From Holophagae bacterium (lineage in GTDB: Bacteria; Acidobacteriota; Holophagae; Acanthopleuribacterales; Acanthopleuribacteraceae): a stretch of 64,000 nucleotides of DNA. Location of the stretch: contig JAUIFE010000002.1 in assembly GCA_030429565.1 (NCBI GenBank), positions 124,001 through 188,000 of the forward strand. The letters are read 5' to 3'. The notes below the pieces were generated by a model. The model did not search any database, had not been told where the DNA came from, and saw only the letters and a program-made list of their open reading frames with translations. The position numbers were made by a program, and so were the translations under genes. This document shows, piece by piece, positions 28,701 through 37,186 of this stretch (the stretch's first letter is position 1; every line of letters starts with the position of its first letter).

Positions 28701-29202
28701 GCAACTCCGCCAACCGGCGCAGACGACGCAAGCCTTGTTCCTCGTGAAACGCATCGCCACGACCGGCCAGGCTCAGCTCCATAATGGGATCGAGCGATGG
28801 ATCGAAGTGCAGGATGAGCGGCCGTTCGGCATCGTCGGGTAGAAAGACCAAGTCCAACTTTTCCAGCACGCTTTGGGTTGCCTCGGACATATCCGAGCCC
28901 CACACAAACTCCAGCACGACATCACTCACACCGGAACGACTAATGCTCGAAATTTTGTTGAGTCCGCCCAAGACACTCAGCGCTTCTTCGATAGGGCGGC
29001 TAATGTCGTTTTCCACTTCTTCCGGCGCGGCGCCGGGGAATTCGGTCCGCACGGTTAGGGTCGGATAACTTAACTCGGGCATGAGCGTCAGCGGCAATCG
29101 GCCAATGGAAAAATAACCAAACACTGAAGCCGCCACAAACAACATGGTGACGGCGACCGGACGGGTCGTGGTCAGGACGGAAATCGCATCGTGTTTCTTC
29201 AT
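25705..29202 (-). CDS. RND efflux pump, inner-membrane subunit with inserted membrane segment
   Basis: 1165 residues, about 120 longer than typical AcrB-type pumps. The N-terminus (TTTRPVAVTMLFVAASVFGY, then MPELSYPTLTVRTEFPGAAP) and TM4 (LGIGMLVDSSIVVLESIYR) are standard. Two insertions are visible: a charged Lys/Glu/Gly stretch near residues 325-345 (EERKAEEEKAKTGEAGGRRK region), and a long hydrophobic block at about residues 545-640 (roughly 27280-27570) with perhaps two or three extra membrane helices just before the second half of the transporter. It starts 38 bases after the lipoprotein adaptor gene and overlaps the next pump gene. A heteromeric pump with that partner is likely. Confidence 0.92.
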   Translation of the reverse strand: MKKHDAISVLTTTRPVAVTMLFVAASVFGYFSIGRLPLTLMPELSYPTLTVRTEFPGAAPEEVENDISRPIEEALSVLGGLNKISSISRSGVSDVVLEFVWGSDMSEATQSVLEKLDLVFLPDDAERPLILHFDPSLDPIMELSLAGRGDAFHEEQGLRRLRRLAELQVKRSLEKVQGVAAVRVRGGLEEEIHVALNEEALRRINLSIQDVIDRLEKENINVAGGTIKEGRTEYMVRTLNEFVSIEQMRETIIAKDGDRLVRVKDVATVSSSHKEREIMTRANGGDSVIIEIYKEADANIVSLAKSIKNEVGTFKTDAERKAEEEKAKTGEAGGRRKHGRPARDAGVSAFRLKQKLAQRLYSQESVELKIAADRSLFIESSINEVRNTAIQGGLLAVLILFLFLRNFKSTVIIGVSIPVSILMTFAPLHLMGVSLNIMSLGGLALGIGMLVDSSIVVLESIYRCLEEGDSVLDAAVRGTKEVRGAVFASTLTSIAVFFPMVFVEGIAGQVFGDLGLAVVNSLAASLVVALFLIPMLASRQGLNNLLGGGGSHSLGSLRSLREVKTFYQTASPGVRLLATVTLFAPIRFLLSLVLELVFNLFYYAVFVVTWLVRRVLVPVLSLLFGVIFWLPLRFMDAVLAFANRIYPPMIRFALANGVIVMLLLVACLAWTWRAASDLESELLPEVHQGEFTIEASLPVGTPIEQTAAVFSPIEAAILAEREHIQELLVTFGYDVTNTKRSDEGEHSAKFKVLLEPSKQPAYLEEKVIARMRERFESLPDVAIRVVRPVLFSAATPIEVEFHSTDLKELKLVSEQARRLFAQIPNLSDVESTLKAGAPEIQIRFDREKIQRYGLNLRQVADLVKNKVKGEEATKYNLQDRRIPILVQLEEQDRKGVEDVAMLTINPGGENPIPLESVAELYLDEGPSEVRRIDGSRAAVISANIRGGSLSDAVTEIQAAVAEQMKLPDGMTFYITGQNEEMERSSQSLYIALFLSIFLVYVIMASQFESLVHPLVIMFTIPLAFLGTVIALKALSISLSVVVFLGMIMLAGIVVNNAIVLVDYINTLKAKGLSRNEAIVQAGQVRLRPILMTTATTVLGLLPMALGQGDGAEIRTPMAVTVIAGLISSTFLTLIFVPAVYALVDSGIERLLGRKSQPTTTAAEGT

Positions 29203-29240
29203 AAGAAGCTCGCTTTATTAGGTGAAAAAAGGAGACCGGT

Positions 29241-30353
29241 TTATTCGGCGGCGGCCGTTGCTTGATTGTCGACCTCGGTATCGACAACTTTGACAAGGGC
29301 GTTGTTTTTGAGACCGGCCTGACCGGCAACCACCAGCCGATCACCCACGCTAATGCCGGCGGCGGGTTGCACGAACTCGCGGTTTTTCAAAACGGGCTCA
29401 ACCGCCACGCGTTGCACGCGGCTCTCGGCTTCCAGCCGATAGACATAAGTCTGGTCGTTGTCGTAAACCAGGGCTTTTTTGGGAACCAACACCGCCGCTC
29501 GCGCCACGTCCAACACCAGGTTGACGTTGACGTACATGCCTTTGCGCAGCGGGCCGATGTCCGCTAAAGCAACCGTGACCTTGACGGTGCCGGTGCGATC
29601 ATCCACGGTCGGTGCAATACGCCGAATGCGGCCGCTAAAACTTTGTTCGCCAAAAACGGGCGAATCGATGCGGCAGGGCAAATTAATTTTCAGTTGCGGC
29701 AGATATTTCTCGGGGACGAAGATGCGCGCCACAATCGAATTAAAGTTAATGATCTGGAACAGCTCCTGACCCACCGAAATTTGGTCGCCCAAGTTCACCG
29801 CACGCATGGTAATCGTGCCGGTGATTGGCGCCCTAATGGTGGTGTACTCCAAGTTGAGCATGGCCTCGTTGAGGTTGAGCCGCTGTTGGTCCACTTCGGT
29901 TTTGGCGTCGTTGTAGGTCTGCTCGGTCGTCATTTTGCGCTCGAACAAGCTTTGCTGCCGCTTGAGTTCGCGTTCGGCCTTGGCCAGCGCCGCCTTCGAC
30001 TTTTCAACCTGCAGTTTTTGGTTACGGTCATCGAGCTTGGCCAAAACCTGGCCCAACTCAACGCGGTCACCTTCCTCAACCTTCAGTGCAACCAATTCGT
30101 TGCCCGCTTTGGCGAGTACTTTGACATCTTCTTCAGCGACCAAGGTCGCCGTCATTTTCAGCACTGATTCAATTTCACCAGTACCGATGGTGGCAATTTC
30201 CACCGGGACCGCCTCTTCAACAGCGGCCTTTTGATCGTCTTCTGTAGCTTCGTTCTTTTTGCCAAAACGCCCGTCGCACGCGACCAACAGGCCGAGCAAA
30301 CACAATGCAACGAACGGATAGCTGAAATGAAAATGCTGTTTTTCAGTTTTCAT
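29241..30353 (-). CDS. RND efflux periplasmic adaptor lipoprotein
   Basis: 370 residues. The N-terminus has a lipoprotein signal with lipobox LVAC (Cys26), so it is probably anchored to a membrane. It has the membrane-fusion-protein order: a first lipoyl half (KVLAKAGNELVALKVEEGDR), a coiled-coil hairpin (about 110-150, rich in Lys/Glu/Gln), a second lipoyl half (YTTIRAPITGTITMRAVNLG), then beta-barrel and proximal domains. The lipobox and the RAPITG turn make the assignment firm. It is the first gene of the operon that continues with two RND pumps. The gene-free stretch upstream should hold the promoter. Confidence 0.92.
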   Translation of the reverse strand: MKTEKQHFHFSYPFVALCLLGLLVACDGRFGKKNEATEDDQKAAVEEAVPVEIATIGTGEIESVLKMTATLVAEEDVKVLAKAGNELVALKVEEGDRVELGQVLAKLDDRNQKLQVEKSKAALAKAERELKRQQSLFERKMTTEQTYNDAKTEVDQQRLNLNEAMLNLEYTTIRAPITGTITMRAVNLGDQISVGQELFQIINFNSIVARIFVPEKYLPQLKINLPCRIDSPVFGEQSFSGRIRRIAPTVDDRTGTVKVTVALADIGPLRKGMYVNVNLVLDVARAAVLVPKKALVYDNDQTYVYRLEAESRVQRVAVEPVLKNREFVQPAAGISVGDRLVVAGQAGLKNNALVKVVDTEVDNQATAAAE

Positions 30354-30876
30354 GGTGTACTTCCATCATAGGTAAAACATGCGGACGGGCGCGCCGACAA
30401 AACGAAAGCCCCCGCTGAATGTCCTCAAAAAGAGAACATGGCACGCGGTGCATCGACCGACCTTGATCGGCGTCGGTCCCGGATGGAGCAGGCGGCAAAC
30501 GGCCCACTTTGCCGGAACACGGTTCGGGTGACGTTTCAAAAAGTATCAAGATCGAAATTCACGAGCTTCATCATAACCCGGTTCCCAAGACCTCATAAAA
30601 TGAGATCCAAGTGAAGACGCGCTAATTTCATCCTAGGACACTCGTGATAATCGGCAATTTAGGTCAGAACACGGGCGTGATACGCTCCCGCGCCGACGAG
30701 GTTTAGTCCCGGATAAAGGGTAATCAATGTCACGCTAATAAAAAAAGCCGCCGCATTCCTAGGAGAACGGAACGCGACGGCAAGCCTGCACGAAAAATCA
30801 AAAAAGAAACGAACGGTAGAGCACAGAGCAGAACAAAAAGAACGGTCTTGGTCGGAAAAGTTGGTGCGGGTCGGTC
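30354..30876. other. Gene-free stretch between two minus-strand operons
   Basis: About 520 bases. It holds the terminator of the NagB-fusion operon (30739-30781) and the presumed promoter region of the efflux operon. I see no coding region with a ribosome site. Confidence 0.45.
30739..30781 (-). terminator. Intrinsic terminator of the NagB/ROK operon
   Basis: On the minus strand GCCGTCGC (30781-30774) pairs, with one mismatch, with GCGGCGGC (30754-30747), followed by a run of seven T residues. It lies about 100 bases after the NagB-fusion stop. Confidence 0.65.
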
Positions 30877-33234
30877 TTAGCCAATCGACTGTTTGAGTAC
30901 GCGCGTTTTACTGAAGAAGGTATCCAAATCCATATCAACCAGGTATTGGAAGCCGCGTGCCGCGCGCACACGGGGATCGGGGTGGTTCTGCAGCCACTCG
31001 GCCCCCAACAACTGTTTGACTTGCTGGTACTGTTCCACCAAAATGGCGGCCGCCAACTCAGAGAACGGCCCTTGGTACTCGTAACTGGGGAATGATGCCT
31101 CGCGTTGCGAGGCGAAGGCGTTCATGAACAAACAATTGAGTTCGGCGATTTGGCCCAAACCAACCGGCACGATGAGATCGGTTTCCTCAGGGTGGAAGCG
31201 GTACCAAACGTTGCGGTAACCCCACACGCGCACCTGGTTATCGCCGGTTTGCTCGCGATACAAACGCAGCGCTTCAGCCACGGCTTGCATGACTTTGTAG
31301 TGGGTGTCGGGGCCGCTGCCCTCGGGATCAAAGGCCACCGTCACAATCGTTGGTTTTTCACGTAACAACCGTGCAAGCAATGGCTTAACGTCGCGATTGA
31401 CTTCCGGCTCTTCGGTGAAAATATCGCCTTTGTAGAAACCCAACCGCTCGTGGCGCACCTTGTCGAGGCCGAAGCCCAAATGGGCCCAAAGCACTTCGGC
31501 TTCCCATTCACGCAGGGCGCCCTTGAGCTGTTGCACACGCGGCTCGTCCTTTTTGCCAGGATAAGTGTGGGCGAAGTAGTCGGCCAGGGTCGCGAGCTGT
31601 GCTTGCACCGCCGCCGTGTCGGCACCGAGCGGCGCCCCGTCGGTGAAAATCTGCTGGACCAAGGTCAAGGTGCGCAGACCGACTTGGCGCTGACACAAGG
31701 CTTCGTCATCGGCGGCAAGACCGTCCAAGTAGCGTTGGACTTGGCGCTGCCGCATCGCAAGATCGCGGGCTTCATCGCCGCCAACCTGCCACGTTTCACG
31801 CGCTGCCGCGACCAAAGCCGCCTGCGCCCAGTAAATGCGTTCCGCCATAAAATCGTTGGTGACCGCATTGAAGCCGCTGGTCAGGTAGTTAAACGTGTGG
31901 CTATTGGCTGGATCGTGGACAAACTGCAGCAAGTAGGGCAGATAACCCAACATGATGTCATCGTGGTGCGGCGCCGTGTGGAAAATCCGTTCACCCTTGG
32001 GATTCACCAAACCCCGCTGGACTTTTTCCTGTAAGCGCGCCTGCACCCCTTGCCGCGAATCCTCAAAACCTTCACCTAGGGTCGCCAACAGAAGCGGACC
32101 CGAACGAACCTCTTCGGTTTGTGCCGGCGTCAAGCGGGCCAAAGGCGCCTGGGCCTGCAAGGCCGCATCGATCATGATGCGCCGTTGCTCGGTGGCCACC
32201 GTCGGATCGGCCGCATATTGCAAATGACGCCGCTCAACCAAGCACTTGGCCGCACCGGTGGTAATCAGGAAGCAAGCATTTTTAAGACCTTGCAAGGACG
32301 AAGCCGGGACCTGGTTGCCCGCCTCGCCTTCAACCGCCGCTTGAACAATCGGTGCCTTGGCTTCACCGGCCGCAATTACCAGCGCCGTCGTGTCGGGGTG
32401 ATGGGTAATCGTGCCCAAACCAATGGTAATCACCAATCGTTTGCCCGAAACTTCGATGCCGCCGAGATCACCCGCCGCCGCCGCTTGCGTTTCGTAGTTG
32501 GTTTCGCATAAACGCGTCGTTGAGTAAGGATCGGAACCGCGCACGTTAAAACCGATGTGTCCGTCCGGACCGATACCGCCCAAAAAGAAACCGATTCCAC
32601 CCAAAGCACGGATGCGACGTTCGTAATCGCTGCAGAAGTCGTCAACTTCGGCAATTAGCTGCTGACGCCGTCGCTCCAGAGCCGTGCGCGCGGCACGCGT
32701 GCGTAGCGAAAGGTCAATCCCGTCATCGCCCCAAATCTGTTCCAGCGTTTCGCCGTCGCGCAGGCCGATCTTGTCCGGGTTGATCAGCATCGCTTTTTTG
32801 GGATCGAAACCAAAAGGTTCCAGATAGTAACGGTTGACGTAGTGATAGAAACTGTTGGTTTGCCATCCATGAATCGGATAAAACTCATCGATCTGAATGA
32901 AATTCAATCGGCTTAAATCCGGTTTTTTGGCCGGATCCAAGCCATAGGTTTCAAGCAACGAACGCGTTGCCTGGCTTTCCCAAGTATGTAGAAGGTGCGC
33001 GGTCCATTTAATAAAGTGTTCCGGCGTTTTGCCGGTCGGCAACGCCACACTCCAATCGGGGTGGGCCTGAACCCATTCCAAAAATCGCAAGGCCGTCACT
33101 TTGCCCAAGGCGGGGAAATTCTCTACCACCAAGGTGCGTAACTTTTCGCGTGGTGCGTAACGGTCCTGTTGCCCATATTGTTCCTGTAGGGCGCGCTCGA
33201 CCGCCGAGCTCGAAGAAAGCAACGAGGTTTCCAT
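30877..33234 (-). CDS. nagB: Glucosamine-6-phosphate deaminase fused to PIG-L/LmbE-like domain
   Basis: 785 residues, two domains. Residues about 25-345 match NagB (glucosamine-6-phosphate to fructose-6-phosphate and ammonia): ALPTGKTPEHFIKW, IQIDEFYPI and GGIGPDGHIGFN. Compared with E. coli NagB (DGHIAFNE, Asp141, His143, Glu148), the Glu is Val here. The C-terminal half (from about residue 405) carries HTAPHHDDIMLGYL, a variant of the HPDDE zinc motif of PIG-L/LmbE deacetylases, so it may deacetylate an amino sugar. Similar fusions are known in Bacteroidetes. It starts 3 bases after the ROK gene, with AGGAGGT upstream. The context, ROK kinase plus sodium symporter, supports N-acetylglucosamine or glucosamine use. 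Confidence 0.88.
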   Translation of the reverse strand: METSLLSSSSAVERALQEQYGQQDRYAPREKLRTLVVENFPALGKVTALRFLEWVQAHPDWSVALPTGKTPEHFIKWTAHLLHTWESQATRSLLETYGLDPAKKPDLSRLNFIQIDEFYPIHGWQTNSFYHYVNRYYLEPFGFDPKKAMLINPDKIGLRDGETLEQIWGDDGIDLSLRTRAARTALERRRQQLIAEVDDFCSDYERRIRALGGIGFFLGGIGPDGHIGFNVRGSDPYSTTRLCETNYETQAAAAGDLGGIEVSGKRLVITIGLGTITHHPDTTALVIAAGEAKAPIVQAAVEGEAGNQVPASSLQGLKNACFLITTGAAKCLVERRHLQYAADPTVATEQRRIMIDAALQAQAPLARLTPAQTEEVRSGPLLLATLGEGFEDSRQGVQARLQEKVQRGLVNPKGERIFHTAPHHDDIMLGYLPYLLQFVHDPANSHTFNYLTSGFNAVTNDFMAERIYWAQAALVAAARETWQVGGDEARDLAMRQRQVQRYLDGLAADDEALCQRQVGLRTLTLVQQIFTDGAPLGADTAAVQAQLATLADYFAHTYPGKKDEPRVQQLKGALREWEAEVLWAHLGFGLDKVRHERLGFYKGDIFTEEPEVNRDVKPLLARLLREKPTIVTVAFDPEGSGPDTHYKVMQAVAEALRLYREQTGDNQVRVWGYRNVWYRFHPEETDLIVPVGLGQIAELNCLFMNAFASQREASFPSYEYQGPFSELAAAILVEQYQQVKQLLGAEWLQNHPDPRVRAARGFQYLVDMDLDTFFSKTRVLKQSIG

Positions 33235-33237
33235 AAC

Positions 33238-34254
33238 TCATACCTCCTGAGTCTGATGGAGAAATTCGGATATGTGACAAGCCCCTAATACGGCGGCTTC
33301 GCCGTGGGGAACAGCGGACAGAACCACGGGAATCGGATCCCGCAGAAAATTAGACAGCGCCTGCTGGAAACTGCGTTGAATGGGGTCGAGCAAAAACTCG
33401 CCCGCCCGCGTCAAGCCGCCAAACAAGATAAAGGCCTCGGGATCGAGGACCGTCGCCCAGTCGGCCATTTTCTTGCCGAGCACCGACCCGGTAATTTCAA
33501 ACGCTTCCAAGGCCAAAATATCGCCGTCGGCGGCGGCCTGGCCAACCCGCTCGGCGGTTAACTGGTGAAAATCAAGGTGTGATAAAGCGCCCGAGCTTTT
33601 TCCGTACTTGGCAATCAGTTCCATCACCGTGCGTCGTAAACCCGTGGCCGAAACATAGGTCTCCAAACAACCCATTTGCCCGCAGCCGCACAGGCGCGTC
33701 TCATCGGAAATACGCGTGTGACCCAACTCACCACCGAACCCAGAGCGACCCAGCAACAATTTGCCGTCGACAAAGATGCCGGCACCCAGACCGGTTCCCA
33801 AGGTGAGCAACACAAAGTTGTTGAGGTCTTTGGCGAAACCATACTTTTTTTCGCCGAGCGCGGCCGCGTTGGCGTCGTTGGTAACGTAAATGGGAAAGGG
33901 CAAAAAACGCCCGAAGGCATCCGTGAGGCAGATATCCGGCCAACCCAAATTGGAAGGGTCGGTGACGCGGCCGTTGCGCGAATTAGCACCCGGCGCGGCA
34001 ATGCCCATGCCCACACAGCGATAACCGGCAAGTTGTTGCAGGTGCTCGCGAATCGCAGCCAAGGTGGCATCGCGAAAACCCTCAAAACAAGCATGACTTT
34101 GGGTGGAAACCGAGATGTGGCGCAAGCAAGCGCCATGTTGATTGACAAAACCAATATCGCAGTTGGTTCCCCCAATATCCATGCCGATGGCAAGTGTTTC
34201 CTTTACAGGGCCAACAGGGGAAGAGTCGGCGTTTCTGATGGAGGGAGAATACAT
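33238..34254 (-). CDS. ROK-family sugar kinase
   Basis: 338 residues. Nucleotide-binding N-terminus AIGMDIGGTNCDIGFVNQHG, the catalytic IYVTNDANAAALGE motif (Asp is the likely base), TLGTGLGAGIFVDGKLLLG, and the ROK zinc signature CGCGQMGCLETYVS preceded by GHTRI. Sugars phosphorylated at C6 by this family include glucose and N-acetylglucosamine or ManNAc; pairing with NagB points to an amino sugar. AAGAGGT precedes the ATG by seven bases. It is first in the operon, divergent from the symporter gene at 34526, so the 270-base spacer probably holds both promoters. Confidence 0.92.
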   Translation of the reverse strand: MYSPSIRNADSSPVGPVKETLAIGMDIGGTNCDIGFVNQHGACLRHISVSTQSHACFEGFRDATLAAIREHLQQLAGYRCVGMGIAAPGANSRNGRVTDPSNLGWPDICLTDAFGRFLPFPIYVTNDANAAALGEKKYGFAKDLNNFVLLTLGTGLGAGIFVDGKLLLGRSGFGGELGHTRISDETRLCGCGQMGCLETYVSATGLRRTVMELIAKYGKSSGALSHLDFHQLTAERVGQAAADGDILALEAFEITGSVLGKKMADWATVLDPEAFILFGGLTRAGEFLLDPIQRSFQQALSNFLRDPIPVVLSAVPHGEAAVLGACHISEFLHQTQEV

Positions 34255-34525
34255 GCGCTACCTCTTGGTTTGTTTTTTCACTTAACAAACAAGTTAGCGC
34301 ATTGTAACGAGCACAACCGCCCTTGACAAGCAAAAAAGCGAAAAGCGTGGTCTTTGACCGCTTGCGCCACATCTAAGAATCGCTTTTGATTCGGGCACCT
34401 GAGGCAAAAGCCGGCACCCGTAACTTTATATAGCGGCGAAAGAATAAATTCCCCGAATAAACGACGCTTGACGAGCGACAGCCTTTTTTGTATTTTCAAT
34501 TAACTAATTCGCTAAGGATGCCATC

Positions 34526-36106
34526 ATGCAGGACACCGCCGCGGCCGTGCTCGGCCAAACCAATTTCACCCCTTTCGATTGGGTGATCGTCCTTGTTTAC
34601 CTCAGTATTTCTCTCGTTATCGGCCTCTTTGTACGCAAGTACGTCGTCGACATGTCCAACTACATTGGGGCCGGCCGCGCCATCGGTACCTGCCTCGGCA
34701 TTGCCACCATGACCGGCACCGAAATGGGTTTGGTCACCGTCATGTACAGTGCCCAAAAGGGGTTCACCGGCGGCTTTGCCGCCTTTCACATCGCCCTGGT
34801 CGCCGGGATCGTCACCTTCCTCGTGGGGATCTCCGGCTTCATCGTCGCCAAATTGCGCGATACCGAAGTACTTACGATTCCCGAGTACTACGAAAAACGC
34901 TTCGACCGCAAAACCCGCATCCTCGGCGGCATCATGCTGGCCCTCGGCGGCATTCTCAACATGGGCCTATTCCTCAAAGTCGGCTCTATTTTTATCGTCG
35001 GCGTCACCGGACTCTCCGCGCAAGGCTGGGCGCTGCCCATCGTCATGAGCACCCTGCTCATCTTGGTCCTGGTGTACACCACGCTGGGCGGGATGTTCTC
35101 GGTCGTCGTCACCGATTACATTCAATTTGTGGTGTTGTCGATGGGCTTACTCGTGGCCACCGGGATCGCCATTCAGTTCATCGGCTGGGACCACCTCTTT
35201 GAGACCGTCGCGTCGCAAATGGGCAGTGCCGGCTTTGATCCGCTCACCGCCGAGGGCAATTTCGGTACCGAATACGTGCTCTGGATGGCCTTTACCGCCG
35301 GTTTGGTGAGTTGCGCGATTTGGCCAACCGCTGTAGCCCGCGCGCTGGCCGCCAAAGACTCGACCACCGTCCGCAAACAATACATGCTCTCTTCTGTCTC
35401 TTTTATGGTGCGTTTTCTGGTCCCCAACTTCCTAGGCATCGCCGCCTTTGTGTACATCAGCACCCAAGCACCCGATCTCAAGGCGCTGTTTTTTCCAGGC
35501 GAAGGCGGCCAAGCCGTCAACAACCTTTACGCGATGCCCGCCTTATTGGGCCGCATGCTGCCGCCCGGCCTGCTCGGTCTGATCTCAGCGGCCATGATCG
35601 CCGCCTTTATGTCGACCCACGATTCGTATCTGCTGGCGTGGTCGTCGGTAATTACCCAAGACATTATCGCGCCGCTACGCAACGAAGCCATGAGCCCGGC
35701 CGCACGCATTAAATGCACGCGCATCTGCATCGTCGCCATCGGCCTCTATATTTTGTACTGGGGCCTGGCCTATAAAGGACGCGACGATATTTGGGATTAC
35801 ATGGCCGTCACCGGCGCCATTTACTTCACCGGCTCTTTCGCCGTTCTTTTGGGCGGCCTTTATTGGAAACGCGCCAGCTCGACCGGCGCCTTCATGGCCC
35901 TACTGAGCGGCATTTTCGCCGTGACCGGCCTCGGCCCCGTCCAAGCCCTGCTGGGCTGGAACGTCTCCGGCGAACGCATCGGCCTGGCCACCGTCTTACT
36001 CTCGTTGGTGATCATGGTGGTCGGCTCGCTGTTGTTCCCCGACCGTGCCGAAGCCGATCAACCCGTCGAAAACCAAAACATGCCGCAACTGGCCGAGGAG
36101 CTTTAA
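34526..36106 (+). CDS. Sodium:solute symporter (SSS family)
   Basis: 526 residues with about 13-14 hydrophobic segments. Family features include the first helices with VIVLVYLSISLVIGLFV, the YIGAGRAIGTCLGIATMTGTE region (substrate/sodium site), VTDYIQFVVL and LISAAMIAAFMSTHDSYLLA, the latter typical of SSS sugar or solute transporters. It sits in the inner membrane. TAAGGA lies about eight bases before the ATG. Divergent from the ROK/NagB-fusion operon, so an amino sugar or oligosaccharide is the likely substrate; this is contextual inference. A 56-residue membrane protein follows one base after its stop. Confidence 0.9.
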   Translation: MQDTAAAVLGQTNFTPFDWVIVLVYLSISLVIGLFVRKYVVDMSNYIGAGRAIGTCLGIATMTGTEMGLVTVMYSAQKGFTGGFAAFHIALVAGIVTFLVGISGFIVAKLRDTEVLTIPEYYEKRFDRKTRILGGIMLALGGILNMGLFLKVGSIFIVGVTGLSAQGWALPIVMSTLLILVLVYTTLGGMFSVVVTDYIQFVVLSMGLLVATGIAIQFIGWDHLFETVASQMGSAGFDPLTAEGNFGTEYVLWMAFTAGLVSCAIWPTAVARALAAKDSTTVRKQYMLSSVSFMVRFLVPNFLGIAAFVYISTQAPDLKALFFPGEGGQAVNNLYAMPALLGRMLPPGLLGLISAAMIAAFMSTHDSYLLAWSSVITQDIIAPLRNEAMSPAARIKCTRICIVAIGLYILYWGLAYKGRDDIWDYMAVTGAIYFTGSFAVLLGGLYWKRASSTGAFMALLSGIFAVTGLGPVQALLGWNVSGERIGLATVLLSLVIMVVGSLLFPDRAEADQPVENQNMPQLAEEL

Positions 36107-36107
36107 T

Positions 36108-36278
36108 ATGGAAACCTGGATGACTGTTTGGAAGGTCGTATTTATCGTCGTGCTTGCCATGTTTGCCCTGCTTTCGATTTGGGTCACCATCGGCGGCTTT
36201 AAGGACATTCGCGAGCTATTTGCGGCCATGGATGCCGCCCAACAGGAAGCGGAACAAAAAAAGAACCAAAACCCGTAG
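36108..36278 (+). CDS. Small membrane accessory protein of the symporter
   Basis: 56 residues starting at ATG 36108 with GAGGAG seven bases upstream, inside the symporter's 3' end. One membrane helix (VVFIVVLAMFALLSIWVTIGG), then GFKDIRELFAAMDAAQQE, a charged tail ending in KKNQNP. Small single-helix partners encoded after SSS transporters are known for some families. Its start lies one base after the symporter stop, and the strong terminator right after it makes a two-gene operon clear. The role (stability or activity of the symporter) is inferred. Confidence 0.7.
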   Translation: METWMTVWKVVFIVVLAMFALLSIWVTIGGFKDIRELFAAMDAAQQEAEQKKNQNP

Positions 36279-36299
36279 CACACCCCCACCTCACCAAAA

Positions 36300-36337
36300 G
36301 GCCGAAGGCTGCACTCTGGCAACCTTCGGCCTTTTTT
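36300..36337 (+). terminator. Intrinsic terminator of the symporter operon
   Basis: GGCCGAAGG (36300-36308) pairs with CCTTCGGCC (36323-36331), followed by six T residues. It lies 22 bases after the small-protein stop. Confidence 0.9.
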
Positions 36338-37186
36338 GTGGACACTCGGCCAAGCCAAGTGAAGGGCACACGGCAAGGACAACCTCAGCCCAACACAATT
36401 AACGTCATAACGACTTCTAAACTCCCACTTCATGACGTCAACAGTCCGACAACATCACAAATAAAATCAGACCTGATACCGACTAAATCACACCCTCGTT
36501 GCAGGGCACGCTGACCAAGAATCCCGCAAACGCTCTCCTTCCAGACGACTTTCGTAAAGAGACACACCCGGCCGGAGCTCTCGCCCTGCCTGGTTCGAGC
36601 ACGGCCCACAACATGCCGATACGTGCGCTTAAGTGCTTTACAACCACCCACGAATCTGTATCTCTCCAGCCTTGCCCGCGCCAACGGAACGCGCCGACAA
36701 GCGCTGATTTGGCCCTGTGGTGAACTGTCACTCAGCTTGACCGTGTTTTTTAGGGGATTTTTGGAAAAGAAGGCTTCCAACCACACTCGATCCGTGCGAT
36801 TATTTGTCGGCTGCCGTCACGAGCCACCTCATCTTTCGTAGAACGAGCGTCTCAGCTTTATCCCTAAAGCGACGGCAACGACAACAGAATCCTAATCCAT
36901 AGAAGTTCGGATTACATAAGGCTCGGGGCTGCTCCCCCGAGCTTTATTTATTTTGGGACCCCCGCATGGCATCAAACCTGCTTTTCCTTTTTTGAGGGTC
37001 CTCACCCTTTGGTGATGATCGAATTTCTCAGGTTTCTGGAAGATCATGTACAATATGGGTGTTTCAAGTGAGAACCTATTTGGGTTCTTTCTCGTAAGCC
37101 GCCATATCAGCCGCATGGCGATGAACCTGAAGGCAAACGAGCAATCCACCTGAAATGCTTCAGGTCACCAGTTACGGGAGATGGAT
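36338..37186. other. Gene-free stretch, about 850 bases
   Basis: No convincing coding region; the short frames on both strands lack ribosome sites. It holds a terminator-like hairpin (36921-36952) and, just before the thioredoxin-like gene, small hairpins such as ACCTGAA/TTCAGGT at about 37148-37165. A TACAAT at 37049-37054 could be a -10 box for the thioredoxin-like gene, with a poor -35. Confidence 0.4.
36921..36952 (+). terminator. Terminator-like hairpin in gene-free region
   Basis: GCTCGGGG (36921-36928) pairs with CCCCGAGC (36935-36942), followed by a T-rich but interrupted run TTTATTTATT. No gene is seen directly upstream, so it may end an unrecognised transcript. Confidence 0.45.

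Noticed and set aside
22931..30234. Long plus-strand frames opposite the tandem RND genes (for example 26758-27525)
   Set aside because: The His/Gln/Arg-rich composition is that of antisense frames over membrane-protein genes; no domain is recognisable.
36570..36610. A GGTTCGAGC stretch resembling a tRNA T-loop
   Set aside because: No matching acceptor, D or anticodon stems could be folded around it.
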